This document shows positions 27,901 through 37,649 of a DNA stretch of 64,000 bases, one piece after another (the stretch's first letter is position 1; each line of letters starts with the position of its first letter). The position numbers and the translations under genes are program-made. The DNA is taken from positions 1 to 64,000 of the forward strand of contig JAFDVR010000010.1 in assembly GCA_018268855.1 (NCBI GenBank). The letters are read 5' to 3'. This DNA comes from Acidobacteriota bacterium. GTDB lineage: Bacteria; Acidobacteriota; Terriglobia; Terriglobales; Acidobacteriaceae. The notes under the pieces are model-generated. The model worked only from the letters and a program-made list of their open reading frames with translations. It did not search any database and had not been told where the DNA came from.

Positions 27901-27920
27901 AAGACGAAGAACGGACAACT

Positions 27921-28529
27921 ATGCTGCACACATTCATCGCACTCGTAGACAACAAGCCTGGCGTGCTCACCCGCATCGCCTCGCTCTTTCGCCGCTTGAA
28001 CATCAATATCGCCTCGCTCACCGTGGGTGAAACGGAACGCGACGATCTCTCGCGCATGACCATCGTCTGCGAAGCGCCGGAGAACGCCGCGCACCGCATT
28101 CGCGCCTCGCTCTACAAGCTGGAGATCGTGCGCGATGTGGACGAGGTCACGCGCGGCGAAGCCGTCATCCGCGAACTCGCGCTCATCAAGGTCGCCGCTG
28201 GCCCGCCGGCGTCGAGCATGTCGTCTCGCACACACCTGTTTGAGCTGGCGAACGTCTTCCGCGCGCGTGTGGTCGATCTTGCGCCGGAGTCGCTGATGCT
28301 GGAGATGACCGGCTCCGCCTCCAAAATCGAAGGTCTGTTGCAGGTGCTCGCGGAGAGCCACTACAAGATCCTCGAAGTCTCGCGCACCGGACGTATGGCC
28401 ATGCGCCGTGGCAAGCACACCTCGCGCGTGCTCAAGGCACTCGGCTCCAAAGATCACGGGGACGCCGAATTCCCTCCCCTCGCGGCCGATGAAGCATTAC
28501 CGAACCAATTCGCCGAACACGACGCCTGA
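27921..28529 (+). CDS. ilvN: Acetolactate synthase small (regulatory) subunit
   Basis: Activates IlvB and confers valine feedback control. 202 residues. The N-terminal ACT domain is clear (HTFIALVDNKPGVLTRIASL, NINIASLTVG). A second ACT-like half follows (TRGEAVIRELALIKV to YKILEVSRTGRMAM). About 30 C-terminal residues (ALGSKDHGDAEFPPLAAD) go beyond the usual 160-170. The valine effector is inferred from the family. So carbon entry to the pathway keeps its ACT regulator even though LeuA has lost its own. Confidence 0.95.
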   Translation: MLHTFIALVDNKPGVLTRIASLFRRLNINIASLTVGETERDDLSRMTIVCEAPENAAHRIRASLYKLEIVRDVDEVTRGEAVIRELALIKVAAGPPASSMSSRTHLFELANVFRARVVDLAPESLMLEMTGSASKIEGLLQVLAESHYKILEVSRTGRMAMRRGKHTSRVLKALGSKDHGDAEFPPLAADEALPNQFAEHDA

Positions 28530-28534
28530 TGATG

Positions 28535-28643
28535 TGTCATTCCGAGCAATGCGAGGAATCTGCTGTTCACGCGCCAAAGGCGCGTATGGTCGCGCGCTCC
28601 GCGCGACAGCAAAAGCGGATTCTTCGCCTCGCTCAAAATAACA
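28535..28643. repeat. Dispersed palindromic repeat, family A (full copy)
   Basis: Terminal inverted arms of about 30 bp (starting tgtcattccgag at 28535, with its imperfect complement ending at 28643) enclose two hairpins: cgcgcc-aaa-ggcgcg (28570-28584) and gtcgcgcg-ctc-cgcgcgac (28589-28607). The arm matches 216-249. It lies 6 bases after ilvN, inside the ilvN-ilvC gap of 179 bp. It could act as a processing or stabilising element or be a non-autonomous mobile repeat (REP/MITE-like). Confidence 0.7.
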
Positions 28644-28678
28644 ATTCCATGGCGAATCAAGATTTTGACTACACTTAG

Positions 28679-29731
<1,053 letters not shown>

Positions 29732-29751
29732 GCCATCTCAGCAAGATCAAG

Positions 29752-29784
29752 GAGGTGGCGATATTCGCCACCTCTTTTCTTTTT
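29752..29784 (+). terminator. Intrinsic terminator of the leu/ilv cluster
   Basis: gaggtggcga (29752-29761) and tcgccacctc (29765-29774) form a 10-bp stem with a 3-nt loop, followed by ttttcttttt. It ends the operon 20 bp after ilvC. Confidence 0.9.
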
Positions 29785-29831
29785 GCATGGAACAATACGC
29801 AATGCACACACGTACGACATAGGATATGGCC

Positions 29832-31286
29832 ATGGCGACCGAGACGCTCATTCCCCATCAAGGCATGCCAACCCTCCCCAAAGAGGAGGTCATCGCCGCT
29901 CTGCGGCAAATCGCGGCACTGGATGGCCTGACCGAAGGTGAATTTGAATGGCTCGCCACGCATGGTGAGCAGAAGGCACTTCCAGATGGAGCGCTGGTAT
30001 TCAAAAGTGGTGACTGCGCGGAATACATGAGCGTTATCATGTCGGGCGAAGTCCATGTGCGCCGCACGGCCGGTCCTATTACCAACTTCATTGGGCGTAG
30101 CGGCTATCTCTCCGGTAAGCTTCCCTTCTCTCGCATGAAGAACTTTGGCGGCGACGGATATGCCGTGGGTACACTGCGCGCCATGGTCTATCACGAGAGC
30201 ATCTTCCCCGCCATGCTTTCGGCCATTCCGTCTATGACAGAGCGTTGCGTGCATACGCTACTCGACCGCACCCGCGAAGTCACACGCATGGAACAACAGG
30301 CAGAAAAGATCAATGCGCTTGGAAAACTCGCAGCCAATCTCTCGCATGAGTTGAATAATCCTGCATCAGCCGCGCGTTCCGCAGCCAATAATCTCTTTCG
30401 CGAACTGCGCCATTATGGCAATCAAAAATTCGCTCTGGGCGCGCTCTGCCTCACAGGAGAAGAGACCAACGCGTACAGAAGCTGGGCACAACAGCTTCTC
30501 GCTCGCGTTCAAAAAGAAAAACAGCCGAGTGACGATCCCATCGCCACGGCAAAGCGTGAAGATGAGTTCCAGATCTGGCTCAATGCGCACAATGTGCCCG
30601 AGGCGTGGCGCCTGGCAACTACGCTCGCCACCACGTCCATTACCATCGCCGATCTCGAAAATCTGGCAGCCACAACCACGCCAACGACTGTAGCGGCTGC
30701 CCTCGCTTCCTTTCTCTCCGGCCTGCGTGCGGAACGGATGTCCAATACCATCATTGAAGCTACGGCACGCATCTTCGACTTCATCACCGCCATCCAGGAC
30801 TACTCCTACATGGACCAGACACCCATTCAGGAGATCCACGTCGGAGCTGCCCTGGACAACGTGCTCGCCATGTTCGCTTCACGTTTGAATCACGTGGAAG
30901 TCGTCCGCGAAATCGCGCCGGTGCTTCCACCTTTTTCCGCATATGGCAGCGAACTTAATCAGGTCTTCAGCGAGTTAATCGAGAACGCGCTCGACGCCAT
31001 GCACGACCGCGGCACGCTCACGCTACGCGCAAAGGTCTCCGGACCAGTCGTCTTTGTGGAAGTGTGTGACAGTGGTCCCGGCATCCCGAAGGAACACCTC
31101 TCGCGCATCTTCGAACCCTTCTTCTCCACCAAAAACAATGGCGGAGTAGGTACCGGCCTCGGCCTTGGACTCGACCAAGCCAACCGCATCGTGCTCAAAC
31201 ACAGCGGCCTGCTCACCGTCACCTCAGAGCCAGGCAACACCTGCTTCCAGGTACGTCTGCCGATTGAACCGGTGGGCGCGTATTAG
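29832..31286 (+). CDS. Histidine kinase with cyclic-nucleotide-binding-type sensor domain
   Basis: 484 residues from ATG 29832, chosen over the ATG two codons earlier because AGGA is then 7 bases away. The N-terminal part (about 20-130) has a cNMP-binding-type beta roll: LPDGALVFKSGDCAEYMSVIMSGEVHVRR. A short helix leads to HisKA (LAANLSHELNNPASAAR, phospho-acceptor near residue 172), then a long helical insert (about 190-300) and an HATPase with LIENALDAM, DSGPGIPKEHLSRIFEPFFSTK and GTGLGLGL. No transmembrane segment or receiver domain; no response regulator nearby. The same layout occurs in soluble CRP-domain kinases. The ligand is not deducible. Its stop shares TTAG with the convergent downstream gene. 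Confidence 0.88.
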   Translation: MATETLIPHQGMPTLPKEEVIAALRQIAALDGLTEGEFEWLATHGEQKALPDGALVFKSGDCAEYMSVIMSGEVHVRRTAGPITNFIGRSGYLSGKLPFSRMKNFGGDGYAVGTLRAMVYHESIFPAMLSAIPSMTERCVHTLLDRTREVTRMEQQAEKINALGKLAANLSHELNNPASAARSAANNLFRELRHYGNQKFALGALCLTGEETNAYRSWAQQLLARVQKEKQPSDDPIATAKREDEFQIWLNAHNVPEAWRLATTLATTSITIADLENLAATTTPTTVAAALASFLSGLRAERMSNTIIEATARIFDFITAIQDYSYMDQTPIQEIHVGAALDNVLAMFASRLNHVEVVREIAPVLPPFSAYGSELNQVFSELIENALDAMHDRGTLTLRAKVSGPVVFVEVCDSGPGIPKEHLSRIFEPFFSTKNNGGVGTGLGLGLDQANRIVLKHSGLLTVTSEPGNTCFQVRLPIEPVGAY

Positions 31287-32275
31287 TTCTTCGGTAAACT
31301 CTCAACAAAGGTCCAGAATTCTTTATTCGACTTGAGCTTCAGGAAAGAATCATCCGTGCGTGGATCGGGCATTTTTTCGCTTTCCAGGAGATTCTTACGG
31401 TTGTCGAACGCTCGCTGTAGCTGCAATCGGGCATTCTTGACATCTCCTTCTTCTGCGTATCCGCAGGCGAGATTGTAATAGTTCAGCGGATATGCTGAAT
31501 CCGACTTAATTGCCATTTCTGCGACTGCGCGACTATTTTTTAGATCGCCAGATATACCAAGCGCCATCACAAGTTGATCGGTTATGATGCGACGCGTTTT
31601 CAGCATCTCTGGACCATCTGGAAGGTGATTGAGGGCTTCTTTGTAATAAGGAGCGGATTCACCAGGCGAACCTTTGAACAGCAGGGTCGCCAATAAAAAG
31701 TAATCTAAGGACTTTGGTTGATAGCTAAAATCCGGAGAAAAGTTTTTCACCATCTCATCCATGACTGCGGAAGTCTTCTTTTTACTCTCCACTGTGGACA
31801 GATGAATCTCTGCGCACATCTTTTCTATACCGACGAAGCCGAAGAGATTGCGCTGCAATGGCTGACCATCAACAAGACTCATTCGGTATTCGGTAACAGC
31901 CACGTGTCGCCCTGAGGTTCCGTCCAGTACGCTGTCCTTGCGATCGGAAATTTTTGTCCCCAGCGACTCTATGATCGGATTAATACCATCTTCCCTGCAT
32001 CCTTCGGACGATGGCTTGCCAGAATAATTTTCATAAAGAAGATAGGAAACAGCTATGCCGTCTTTTTGATTAAAAAGCTGAATCGCGGGTCGCGTTCCTT
32101 TGTCATAAACCGCTATATGTTCAATATTCCAAGCACTCAACGACGGCAATGCGATGCCGCTGTTCTTATACCAGGTGACTAACATCAGAGGCGCCTCAGG
32201 TGCGCTCTCAGCGAAAGTTACAGCATTGAATGCAATCACAAATGATAGGGCCAAAAAAGAGCGAAAAAAACGCAC
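31283..32275 (-). CDS. Secreted protein with C-terminal TPR-like repeats
   Basis: The GTG at 32275 is taken as start. GGAGAAG lies 8 bases upstream and the product then opens with a signal peptide (MRFFRSFLALSFVIAFNAVTF). An ATG 11 codons earlier adds charged residues in front. 330 residues. Residues 20-190 hold a compact domain of unknown type (YKNSGIALPSLSAWNIEHI, SGRHVAVTEYRMSL), and the C-terminal part has helical repeats of TPR type (PLNYYNLACGYAEEGDVKNARLQ trimmed here). AT-richer than all its neighbours, suggesting recent acquisition or low expression. The function is unknown. Confidence 0.75.
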   Translation of the reverse strand: MRFFRSFLALSFVIAFNAVTFAESAPEAPLMLVTWYKNSGIALPSLSAWNIEHIAVYDKGTRPAIQLFNQKDGIAVSYLLYENYSGKPSSEGCREDGINPIIESLGTKISDRKDSVLDGTSGRHVAVTEYRMSLVDGQPLQRNLFGFVGIEKMCAEIHLSTVESKKKTSAVMDEMVKNFSPDFSYQPKSLDYFLLATLLFKGSPGESAPYYKEALNHLPDGPEMLKTRRIITDQLVMALGISGDLKNSRAVAEMAIKSDSAYPLNYYNLACGYAEEGDVKNARLQLQRAFDNRKNLLESEKMPDPRTDDSFLKLKSNKEFWTFVESLPKN

Positions 32276-32429
32276 CGGAACTTCTCCATTCCGGTCGATG
32301 CTACACATTCACATCTCTATAAGAAAGCAAAAACTGCAGGTCTCATGTACAGTCTGTCTATTCGTTTAAAAAAGATGAACCTTATGGGCAAATTGTAGTA
32401 GCGATCATACCCAGCAAGTGACAATACAC

Positions 32430-33749
32430 TTACACCGAGACTCGATTCGTTACAGAACTGACATTAGGGAAAAGCGATTTCCCTTTCCCCTCTTTACATA
32501 AGAAGGCGCCAACCGCCGCGATAAGCATGAGCGCCACACATAATAGCGACACGGCCCACGAAGAACCCGTCGCCGTAACTACCGCGGTCGCAATGAACGG
32601 CAGCGTTCCACCCACCAGGGCGCTTGCAAACTCCCGGGACACGGCCACCCCGCTATACCTCACCTCCGTCGGAAACTGCTCAGGCAAAAGCGATGCCTGC
32701 GAGCCAAGAACGGCGCTTCCCGCCAGCACAAAGAGGAGGATGAAGCCGAGAAGGATCATGGATGGCTTACCTGTCTTAAGGAGACTGAAGAACGGGAAAG
32801 CCAAGGCTGCCGCCAGCAGAGCACCACTGATGAAGACCTTCCGGCGTCCAACTTTATCTGCAATGTGCCCTGCAAGTGGCTGCACCACAAGAATGCATAC
32901 GTTACAGATAGCCAGAGTGTTTGTGCCGACAGTAGGAGAAAGATGCAGTGTCTGGGTCATATAAGCCAGGCCATACGCTGTTGGCAGATAGCTAGTTACA
33001 TTAGGCCCTACATTGAGCATGAGGGCCTTGAAGAACGTGTCTGGACAGCAACGGAGAAGCGCTAAAAATCCTGTTCGTGTTTCTGTGTGACGTTGCTGTT
33101 TTGCTTTTTCAAAAACCGGCGACTCCTGGATTCCCAGACGCACGTATAGCCCAATAACGAAGAGGAATGCACTCAGCAAAAAGGGAATGCGCCATCCCCA
33201 CGTCATAAACTCGTTGCGAGGGAGCATCGTGCACAGTCCAAACACAGCCGATGCAAGAATGGCGCCAAGAGGATTGCCCGTCAAAGGTATCGCCGCCATA
33301 AGACCGCGACGATGGTTGGGTGCATACTCCGATGCCAGCAAAGTCGCACCCGCAATATCGGAGCCAGATCCTAAGCCCTGCATAATGCGAAATAAAACGA
33401 GCAACGCAGGCGCCCAGATACCGCCTCGCGCAAAAGATGGAAGGCACCCAATCCCAAATGTAGACACGCTCATCAGCGTAAGCGTGAGGACGAGTGTCAG
33501 CCTGCGGCCGATCTTATCTCCCAGATTCCCAAAGATAATTCCGCCGAAAGGCCGCGCGAAGAACCCGACCCCGAAGCTCGCAAACGAACTGAGCAACGAG
33601 AACACCGGGTTCTCCGACGGAAAAAACACCGGGCCCAGAACGATGGCACTCGCAATTCCATAGAGAGTGAAGTCGTACCACTCAAGCGCAGCACCGATGG
33701 TGCCTGCAACGAGCGCACGATTTCTCTCTCGTGTGGATGCAGTGCGCAC
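32430..33749 (-). CDS. MFS transporter, metabolite:H+ symporter (MHS) type
   Basis: 439 residues, 12 predicted transmembrane helices. GTIGAALEWYDFTLYGIAS, FFARPFGGIIFGNLGDKIGRR and LRLGIQESPVF-like (RLGIQESPVFEKAK) are typical of the MHS family that imports small organic acids or betaines with protons (KgtP, ProP and ShiA relatives). GTG start with AAAGG 6 bases upstream, 2 bases after the stop of the small gene at 33752-34078, so translation is coupled. The substrate is unknown. It is likely the uptake arm of the three-gene operon running from 35058. Confidence 0.88.
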   Translation of the reverse strand: MRTASTRERNRALVAGTIGAALEWYDFTLYGIASAIVLGPVFFPSENPVFSLLSSFASFGVGFFARPFGGIIFGNLGDKIGRRLTLVLTLTLMSVSTFGIGCLPSFARGGIWAPALLVLFRIMQGLGSGSDIAGATLLASEYAPNHRRGLMAAIPLTGNPLGAILASAVFGLCTMLPRNEFMTWGWRIPFLLSAFLFVIGLYVRLGIQESPVFEKAKQQRHTETRTGFLALLRCCPDTFFKALMLNVGPNVTSYLPTAYGLAYMTQTLHLSPTVGTNTLAICNVCILVVQPLAGHIADKVGRRKVFISGALLAAALAFPFFSLLKTGKPSMILLGFILLFVLAGSAVLGSQASLLPEQFPTEVRYSGVAVSREFASALVGGTLPFIATAVVTATGSSWAVSLLCVALMLIAAVGAFLCKEGKGKSLFPNVSSVTNRVSV

Positions 33750-33751
33750 GA

Positions 33752-34078
33752 TTAGCCTTTCAACGCCAGATGGATCAGGAGAGTTGCTGGCAGTTCAGGC
33801 GTTGCTCCTTCAACAGACAAGCGCAGCCAACCTCCAAAGATCGTTAAACGCAGTGCTGCGATGCTTTGCTCCGGAGTCATGGAAACCGGAGCATCGATGT
33901 CCGTCCAGTGGATGCCATCCGGGGAAATCTGGGGCTGGATCGACAGTGTGGATTGCGTGTGCTCGGTCTGAATAAAGAAGACTGCTTCACTTGCCCATCC
34001 AGCTTCATAAGGATGGGTTGTATGTTTGCCAGTAATAGGTAGCCGCCGTTCAATGATGGCCGTTGCTGACGTAAGCAA
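33752..34078 (-). CDS. Small hypothetical protein in MHS transporter operon
   Basis: 108 residues, no signal peptide or membrane helix. It appears all-beta: [54 protein letters not shown]. The repeated aromatic/hydrophobic strand pattern suggests a small beta-sandwich. I do not recognise the family. Coupled to the MHS transporter (2-base gap) and 50 bp after the next upstream gene, so it is probably part of one functional unit. Confidence 0.65.
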   Translation of the reverse strand: MLTSATAIIERRLPITGKHTTHPYEAGWASEAVFFIQTEHTQSTLSIQPQISPDGIHWTDIDAPVSMTPEQSIAALRLTIFGGWLRLSVEGATPELPATLLIHLALKG

Positions 34079-34128
34079 TGTACATTCCTTTCAATTTTTA
34101 TTAGGCAATGCCGCTGATCGAAGCGCGA

Positions 34129-35058
34129 TTACTCAGTCGAATAAACAACGGAGTCAAGAAAAAGATTGACGCTGCGGTTCGTGTCGGCCTCGAGATAGAA
34201 GATTGGATTGATCAGGTTGTCGATGCCTTTGTAGCGAGGAGTAAGTGTCGGTGTCAGGCCTCGCAGATCGAACACCTTGTCCTGGCTTTGCAACTCGATA
34301 TATTCGCGTTTTCGGCAGTCCACAGTAAGCCGGAAGTAGATCCAATTAATTTTGTCCGGGCTTTCGTTATAGAGCAGGTCCTGTTCGCCATTCGGGATCC
34401 ACTGATAACCGTCCGCAGAGCCATCAGGGTAGCGCCGGCCATACCAAAGATTATCGACACCCGGCTCCTGCCAGCCCTCTTCCAGACCAAAGCACCAATC
34501 TTTCTTCGACACGCCTTCAGACACTTTCCAGTACTGCCACCGCTTCACCAGTTGTCCGTTGATCGAGTTCACATAGCGAACGCCCGGCATATAGCGGTAT
34601 TCAGAATCCTGCACGTCAAAATAGAACCCGAAGGCGCGGATGTCTTCTTCGCCCAGCCCTTCCCGGTCCTGTTGCGGCGTATACGAATACCAGGTTTCGA
34701 TTTGCAGCTTGCTCGGATTCCCAAAGCCTGAAAGCCGTTTGATCGCTGTTCCCATGCTGCCCGATGCAGGAATTTCTTCCCAGCGGTTTGCGACCGGCTT
34801 GGTGTTCAGCTTGAGAGAGTATGTTCCTTCCATCGAACCATGCGAGGCCGCAAACCTCATCGGCGCGGAACTCAGCATGGTAGGAGCCCAACTCGCCAGA
34901 TCAATCTCGGTCTTCGCCTGCCGGAAATCGGGATAGACGAAATTCGGTGTGAGATCCATCCATCCGTTGAACCCTAGATCGAAATCATCGTAGGTGTGAA
35001 CACGGGAAAGTGGATTGAACTTTTCAAGTCCTCGCTCATAACTGAGCACGCGTTGCAT
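34129..35058 (-). CDS. Unrecognised cytoplasmic protein, first gene of MHS operon
   Basis: 309 residues from ATG 35058, chosen because GGAGG is 8 bases upstream; an ATG two codons earlier would be 2 bases from it. No signal peptide. Rich in aromatic residues and strands: YDDFDLGFNGWMDLTPNF, MEGTYSLKLNTKP, LQIETWYSYTPQQDREGLG, FGFYFDVQDSEYRYMPGVRY. This jelly-roll-like layout recalls carbohydrate-active or cupin-like lectin folds, but I cannot place it. NWIYFRLTVDCRKREYIELQ follows. It leads an operon with a small beta protein and an MHS transporter, so a role in uptake or modification of one small molecule is inferred. Confidence 0.7.
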   Translation of the reverse strand: MQRVLSYERGLEKFNPLSRVHTYDDFDLGFNGWMDLTPNFVYPDFRQAKTEIDLASWAPTMLSSAPMRFAASHGSMEGTYSLKLNTKPVANRWEEIPASGSMGTAIKRLSGFGNPSKLQIETWYSYTPQQDREGLGEEDIRAFGFYFDVQDSEYRYMPGVRYVNSINGQLVKRWQYWKVSEGVSKKDWCFGLEEGWQEPGVDNLWYGRRYPDGSADGYQWIPNGEQDLLYNESPDKINWIYFRLTVDCRKREYIELQSQDKVFDLRGLTPTLTPRYKGIDNLINPIFYLEADTNRSVNLFLDSVVYSTE

Positions 35059-35202
35059 GTACATTGCCTCCGTTGGCAACGGCTTTTTTCAGCCATTTAC
35101 CACGGGCAAAATCCTAACGGATACAAATGAATATAGGCGGCCTGCATATACAACTTTGTTAGACAATTGCATTCGAGTGCACCGGATTAGAAGCATCGCA
35201 GC

Positions 35203-35230
35203 AAAAAGGAGCGGCCATCAGGCCACTCCT
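35203..35230 (-). terminator. Intrinsic terminator after CysJ-like gene
   Basis: On the minus strand AGGAGTGGCC-TGAT-GGCCGCTCCT (35230-35207, one G-U pair) is followed by TTTTT. It lies 30 bases past the stop codon of the reductase gene. Confidence 0.8.
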
Positions 35231-35261
35231 ACTAACAACTGAAAACTAAGAACTAACAACT
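35231..35261. repeat. Tandem AGTTGTTAGT decamer (minus strand)
   Basis: Two exact copies, 35252-35261 and 35231-35240 on the minus strand. The first overlaps the stop codon of the reductase gene, the second abuts the terminator stem. Same element and arrangement as 8154-8183. Confidence 0.6.
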
Positions 35262-36414
35262 AGTAAACATCCAACTGATAGCGCTTCTGCTTCTTCATCT
35301 CTTGTAAATACTCAAGCGCGTGCTCGGGCGAGCAGTTGCGGCCGTCCGCAATAGCGTCGATAAGCGCAGTCTCCACGTCCTTCGCCATGCGGTTTGCATC
35401 GCCGCAGATATAGAAGTACGCGCCCTCTTCCAGCCACTTGTAGAGTTCGCCAAAGTTCTCGCGCATCTTGTCCTGCACATAGATCTTGTGGGCCTGGTCG
35501 CGCGAGAAGGCCGTGTGCAGGTGCGTCAGCACGCCGCTCTTCTGCATACCTTCCAACTCTTCGCGATACAGGAAGTCCGATGCCATGCGCTGCTCGCCGA
35601 AGAAGAGCCAGTTCTTGCCCTTGTGGCCCAGCGCCTCACGGTGTTGCAGAAATGCGCGGAAAGGAGCGATGCCCGTTCCCGGCCCCACCATGATCACGGG
35701 CGCGTCCGTATTCTCCGGCAGACGGAAGTTCTGGTTCGCATGCAGAAAGATCGGCATCGTCGCACCTACATCAGCGCGCTCGCCCAGATGGCCCGAGCAC
35801 AGTCCCTGCCGCTCGCGATTGTGCGTGTGATAACGCACAACCCGCACGGTGGTGTGCACCGTATTCGAGGACTTCTCCTGAGACGACGAGATGGAATACA
35901 TGCGAGGCGTGAGGCGGGCCAGTACGGTGAAGAGCTGCTGCGGCTCGGTGATACCGCCGGGATGCTCCGTGATCAGATCGATGAACTCGCGACCCCAGAC
36001 GTACTCTTCGGCCTTGCTCTTATTCTCCGCGCCCACGAGGCTCTTCAGAAAATCCAGACCCGGTGTGCTCTCAGGAGCGATCTTGGCATACGCAAGCACG
36101 GACGAACGGGTCAGCTTGCCAATGGCAAGGCGAGTCCGAACGGCCTCTTCCAGCGAAATCTCATTCTTGTAGTGATCGAGCACACGCTCCTGGCCGCTGA
36201 AACCGAGCTGCTTCAGGACTGCCTCTACCTCGCTGTCACGGTTCGTGGGCAGAATGCCCACCGCATCGCCGGGCGTGTAATGCATGCCCTCTTCAAGCTC
36301 CAGCTCAATGTGACGGGTTTCTTTCTCCGAGTCGGCATCGGTCATCACGTAATTGACCAGCATGGTGGAGGTATATGGGTTGTTGCGCGTGTATTTCTGT
36401 GTTTCGGTGCTCAT
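35260..36414 (-). CDS. CysJ-like NADPH flavoprotein reductase without flavodoxin domain
   Basis: 384 residues. It matches the C-terminal two thirds of sulfite reductase flavoprotein alpha: connecting/FAD domain (YTPGDAVGILPTNRDSEVE, RMYSISSSQ), NADPH domain (VGPGTGIAPFRAFLQHRE, NWLFFGEQRMASDFLYREE) and C-terminal aromatic end (YICGDANRMAKDVE, then QLDVY). The N-terminal flavodoxin (FMN) domain of CysJ is absent, so electrons must pass directly or through a separate carrier. A sulfite reductase hemoprotein is the likely partner but is not in the window. Monocistronic, with its own terminator. Confidence 0.88.
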   Translation of the reverse strand: MSTETQKYTRNNPYTSTMLVNYVMTDADSEKETRHIELELEEGMHYTPGDAVGILPTNRDSEVEAVLKQLGFSGQERVLDHYKNEISLEEAVRTRLAIGKLTRSSVLAYAKIAPESTPGLDFLKSLVGAENKSKAEEYVWGREFIDLITEHPGGITEPQQLFTVLARLTPRMYSISSSQEKSSNTVHTTVRVVRYHTHNRERQGLCSGHLGERADVGATMPIFLHANQNFRLPENTDAPVIMVGPGTGIAPFRAFLQHREALGHKGKNWLFFGEQRMASDFLYREELEGMQKSGVLTHLHTAFSRDQAHKIYVQDKMRENFGELYKWLEEGAYFYICGDANRMAKDVETALIDAIADGRNCSPEHALEYLQEMKKQKRYQLDVY

Positions 36415-36485
36415 TTCCCTGCCAATTTGGAATGTGAATGGGTTCTCTTAAGGGTAGCATGGCAAACCGGACTGATACAGTCGCA

Positions 36486-36519
36486 CAAAGAAAACGGCGC
36501 AGCCAAAGGCTGCGCCGTT
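36486..36519 (-). terminator. Intrinsic terminator of beta-barrel gene
   Basis: AACGGCGCAGCC-TTT-GGCTGCGCCGTT on the minus strand (36519-36493), a 12-bp stem followed by TTCTTTGT. It lies 18 bases after the stop codon at 36538. Confidence 0.88.
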
Positions 36520-36537
36520 ATTCCCTGTAAATGAAAG

Positions 36538-37326
36538 TTAGTACTTCGGACGGAAGTGGAACGCAATACCCGCGCCCAGACGAACATCTTCCTGCCGGTT
36601 GAAGCGGCCATCGGGCATGTGGGTACGAATCCATGAACCCTGGATGACGCGGAGGGACATGTTCTTCCACAGGTTCACGTCTATACCACCGCCACCTTCC
36701 TGGGAAACGCAGGTGTTTATGGTGTCGTAGTTGTATATGCCCGGAGGCACAGGCCCGCGACAGTTTGGGCCTGTGCAGTTTGGGCCCGGTAGCGGCTCAT
36801 TGTCCCGATGGCTTTCAATATATGGGATATAGGTATCGAAAGAATGTGTTTCGCCGATTAGGAACTGGCCGAAGATGCGCACGTTGTGCCCGCGGGAAAG
36901 ACGGTGGAATATCTTGCTGCCATCAAAGGTATAACGTGGGCCCACGCCGTAGCTGAAGCGACCCAGATTGGCAACGAACGCGCCATAATTGCTGTCTTCA
37001 GGAAAACTGGGAGCAACATTCGGCGCATGCTCGCCTGTGATGTTGCCGGCAAGGCCGAATCCATGGAAGAAGTTGAATGAGATGTCGCCACTGCCACCTT
37101 TAATCCAGTTTGTGCGCCCCATGTTGTTGAACTCGGTGAACTGCTCGACGAACGTGAAGCCAATGTCAATGTTGTACGGCTCTTTGCCGGGCGCGTAATC
37201 ACGCATCTGATGCTTGGGGCTCTTCGCTTTTTTGGCAGCAGCCGAAGCGGACTGGGCCGTTACGGTACCAGCGGATAATACAAGAGCTCCGATCAGAAGC
37301 AGGGTCCGGTGAAACTTGCTGTGCAC
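36538..37326 (-). CDS. Exported outer-membrane beta-barrel protein
   Basis: 262 residues with a signal peptide (TLLLIGALVLSAGTVTAQ) and a short Lys/Ala linker. Amphipathic strands follow: YNIDIGFTFVEQFTEFNN, FGLAGNITGEHAPNV, FSYGVGPRYTFDGSKIFH, NVRIFGQFLIGETH. It ends LGAGIAFHFRPKY. An insert with Cys-Pro-Asn repeats (GPNCTGPNCRGP) forms a loop around residue 185, possibly a surface loop with a disulfide. OmpA-like barrels of this kind are frequent in Acidobacteriota; the ligand is unknown. Separate transcript with terminator at 36486-36519. Confidence 0.8.
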   Translation of the reverse strand: MHSKFHRTLLLIGALVLSAGTVTAQSASAAAKKAKSPKHQMRDYAPGKEPYNIDIGFTFVEQFTEFNNMGRTNWIKGGSGDISFNFFHGFGLAGNITGEHAPNVAPSFPEDSNYGAFVANLGRFSYGVGPRYTFDGSKIFHRLSRGHNVRIFGQFLIGETHSFDTYIPYIESHRDNEPLPGPNCTGPNCRGPVPPGIYNYDTINTCVSQEGGGGIDVNLWKNMSLRVIQGSWIRTHMPDGRFNRQEDVRLGAGIAFHFRPKY

Positions 37327-37649
37327 GTTGATGTCTCCTTCTCTATTTCCTTGTGCGGTACAACGAAATCCGGAACCCTTCCGAATCTCGCATCAATGGC
37401 CTTCCATACGAAGAAACCAGTCAATCGGGCACACGTAGACGCAAATCGGGCGTGCCGATTCCTGTTTCTCATAGACTCTTCAGGAATACGCCGAAGGCTA
37501 ACGATTCAACGAAATAGTTGTCAATGGAAATCTTGCCAGCGAAGACGCTTTCCCGTTGAAAATTAGGGTTCCAATGGCTTTAAACGGTGACACAATGCGG
37601 CGAAAAACACGTAATTTGCTTCAAAATCAGTAACAATTTTTTACGTTTT
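37327..37649. other. Gene-free gap between barrel and RND operon
   Basis: 323 bases with no credible ORF in any frame and no hairpin of note. It is AT-richer towards the RND end (taacaattttttacg). It should contain the promoter of the minus-strand barrel gene near 37327. Nothing else is recognisable. Confidence 0.5.
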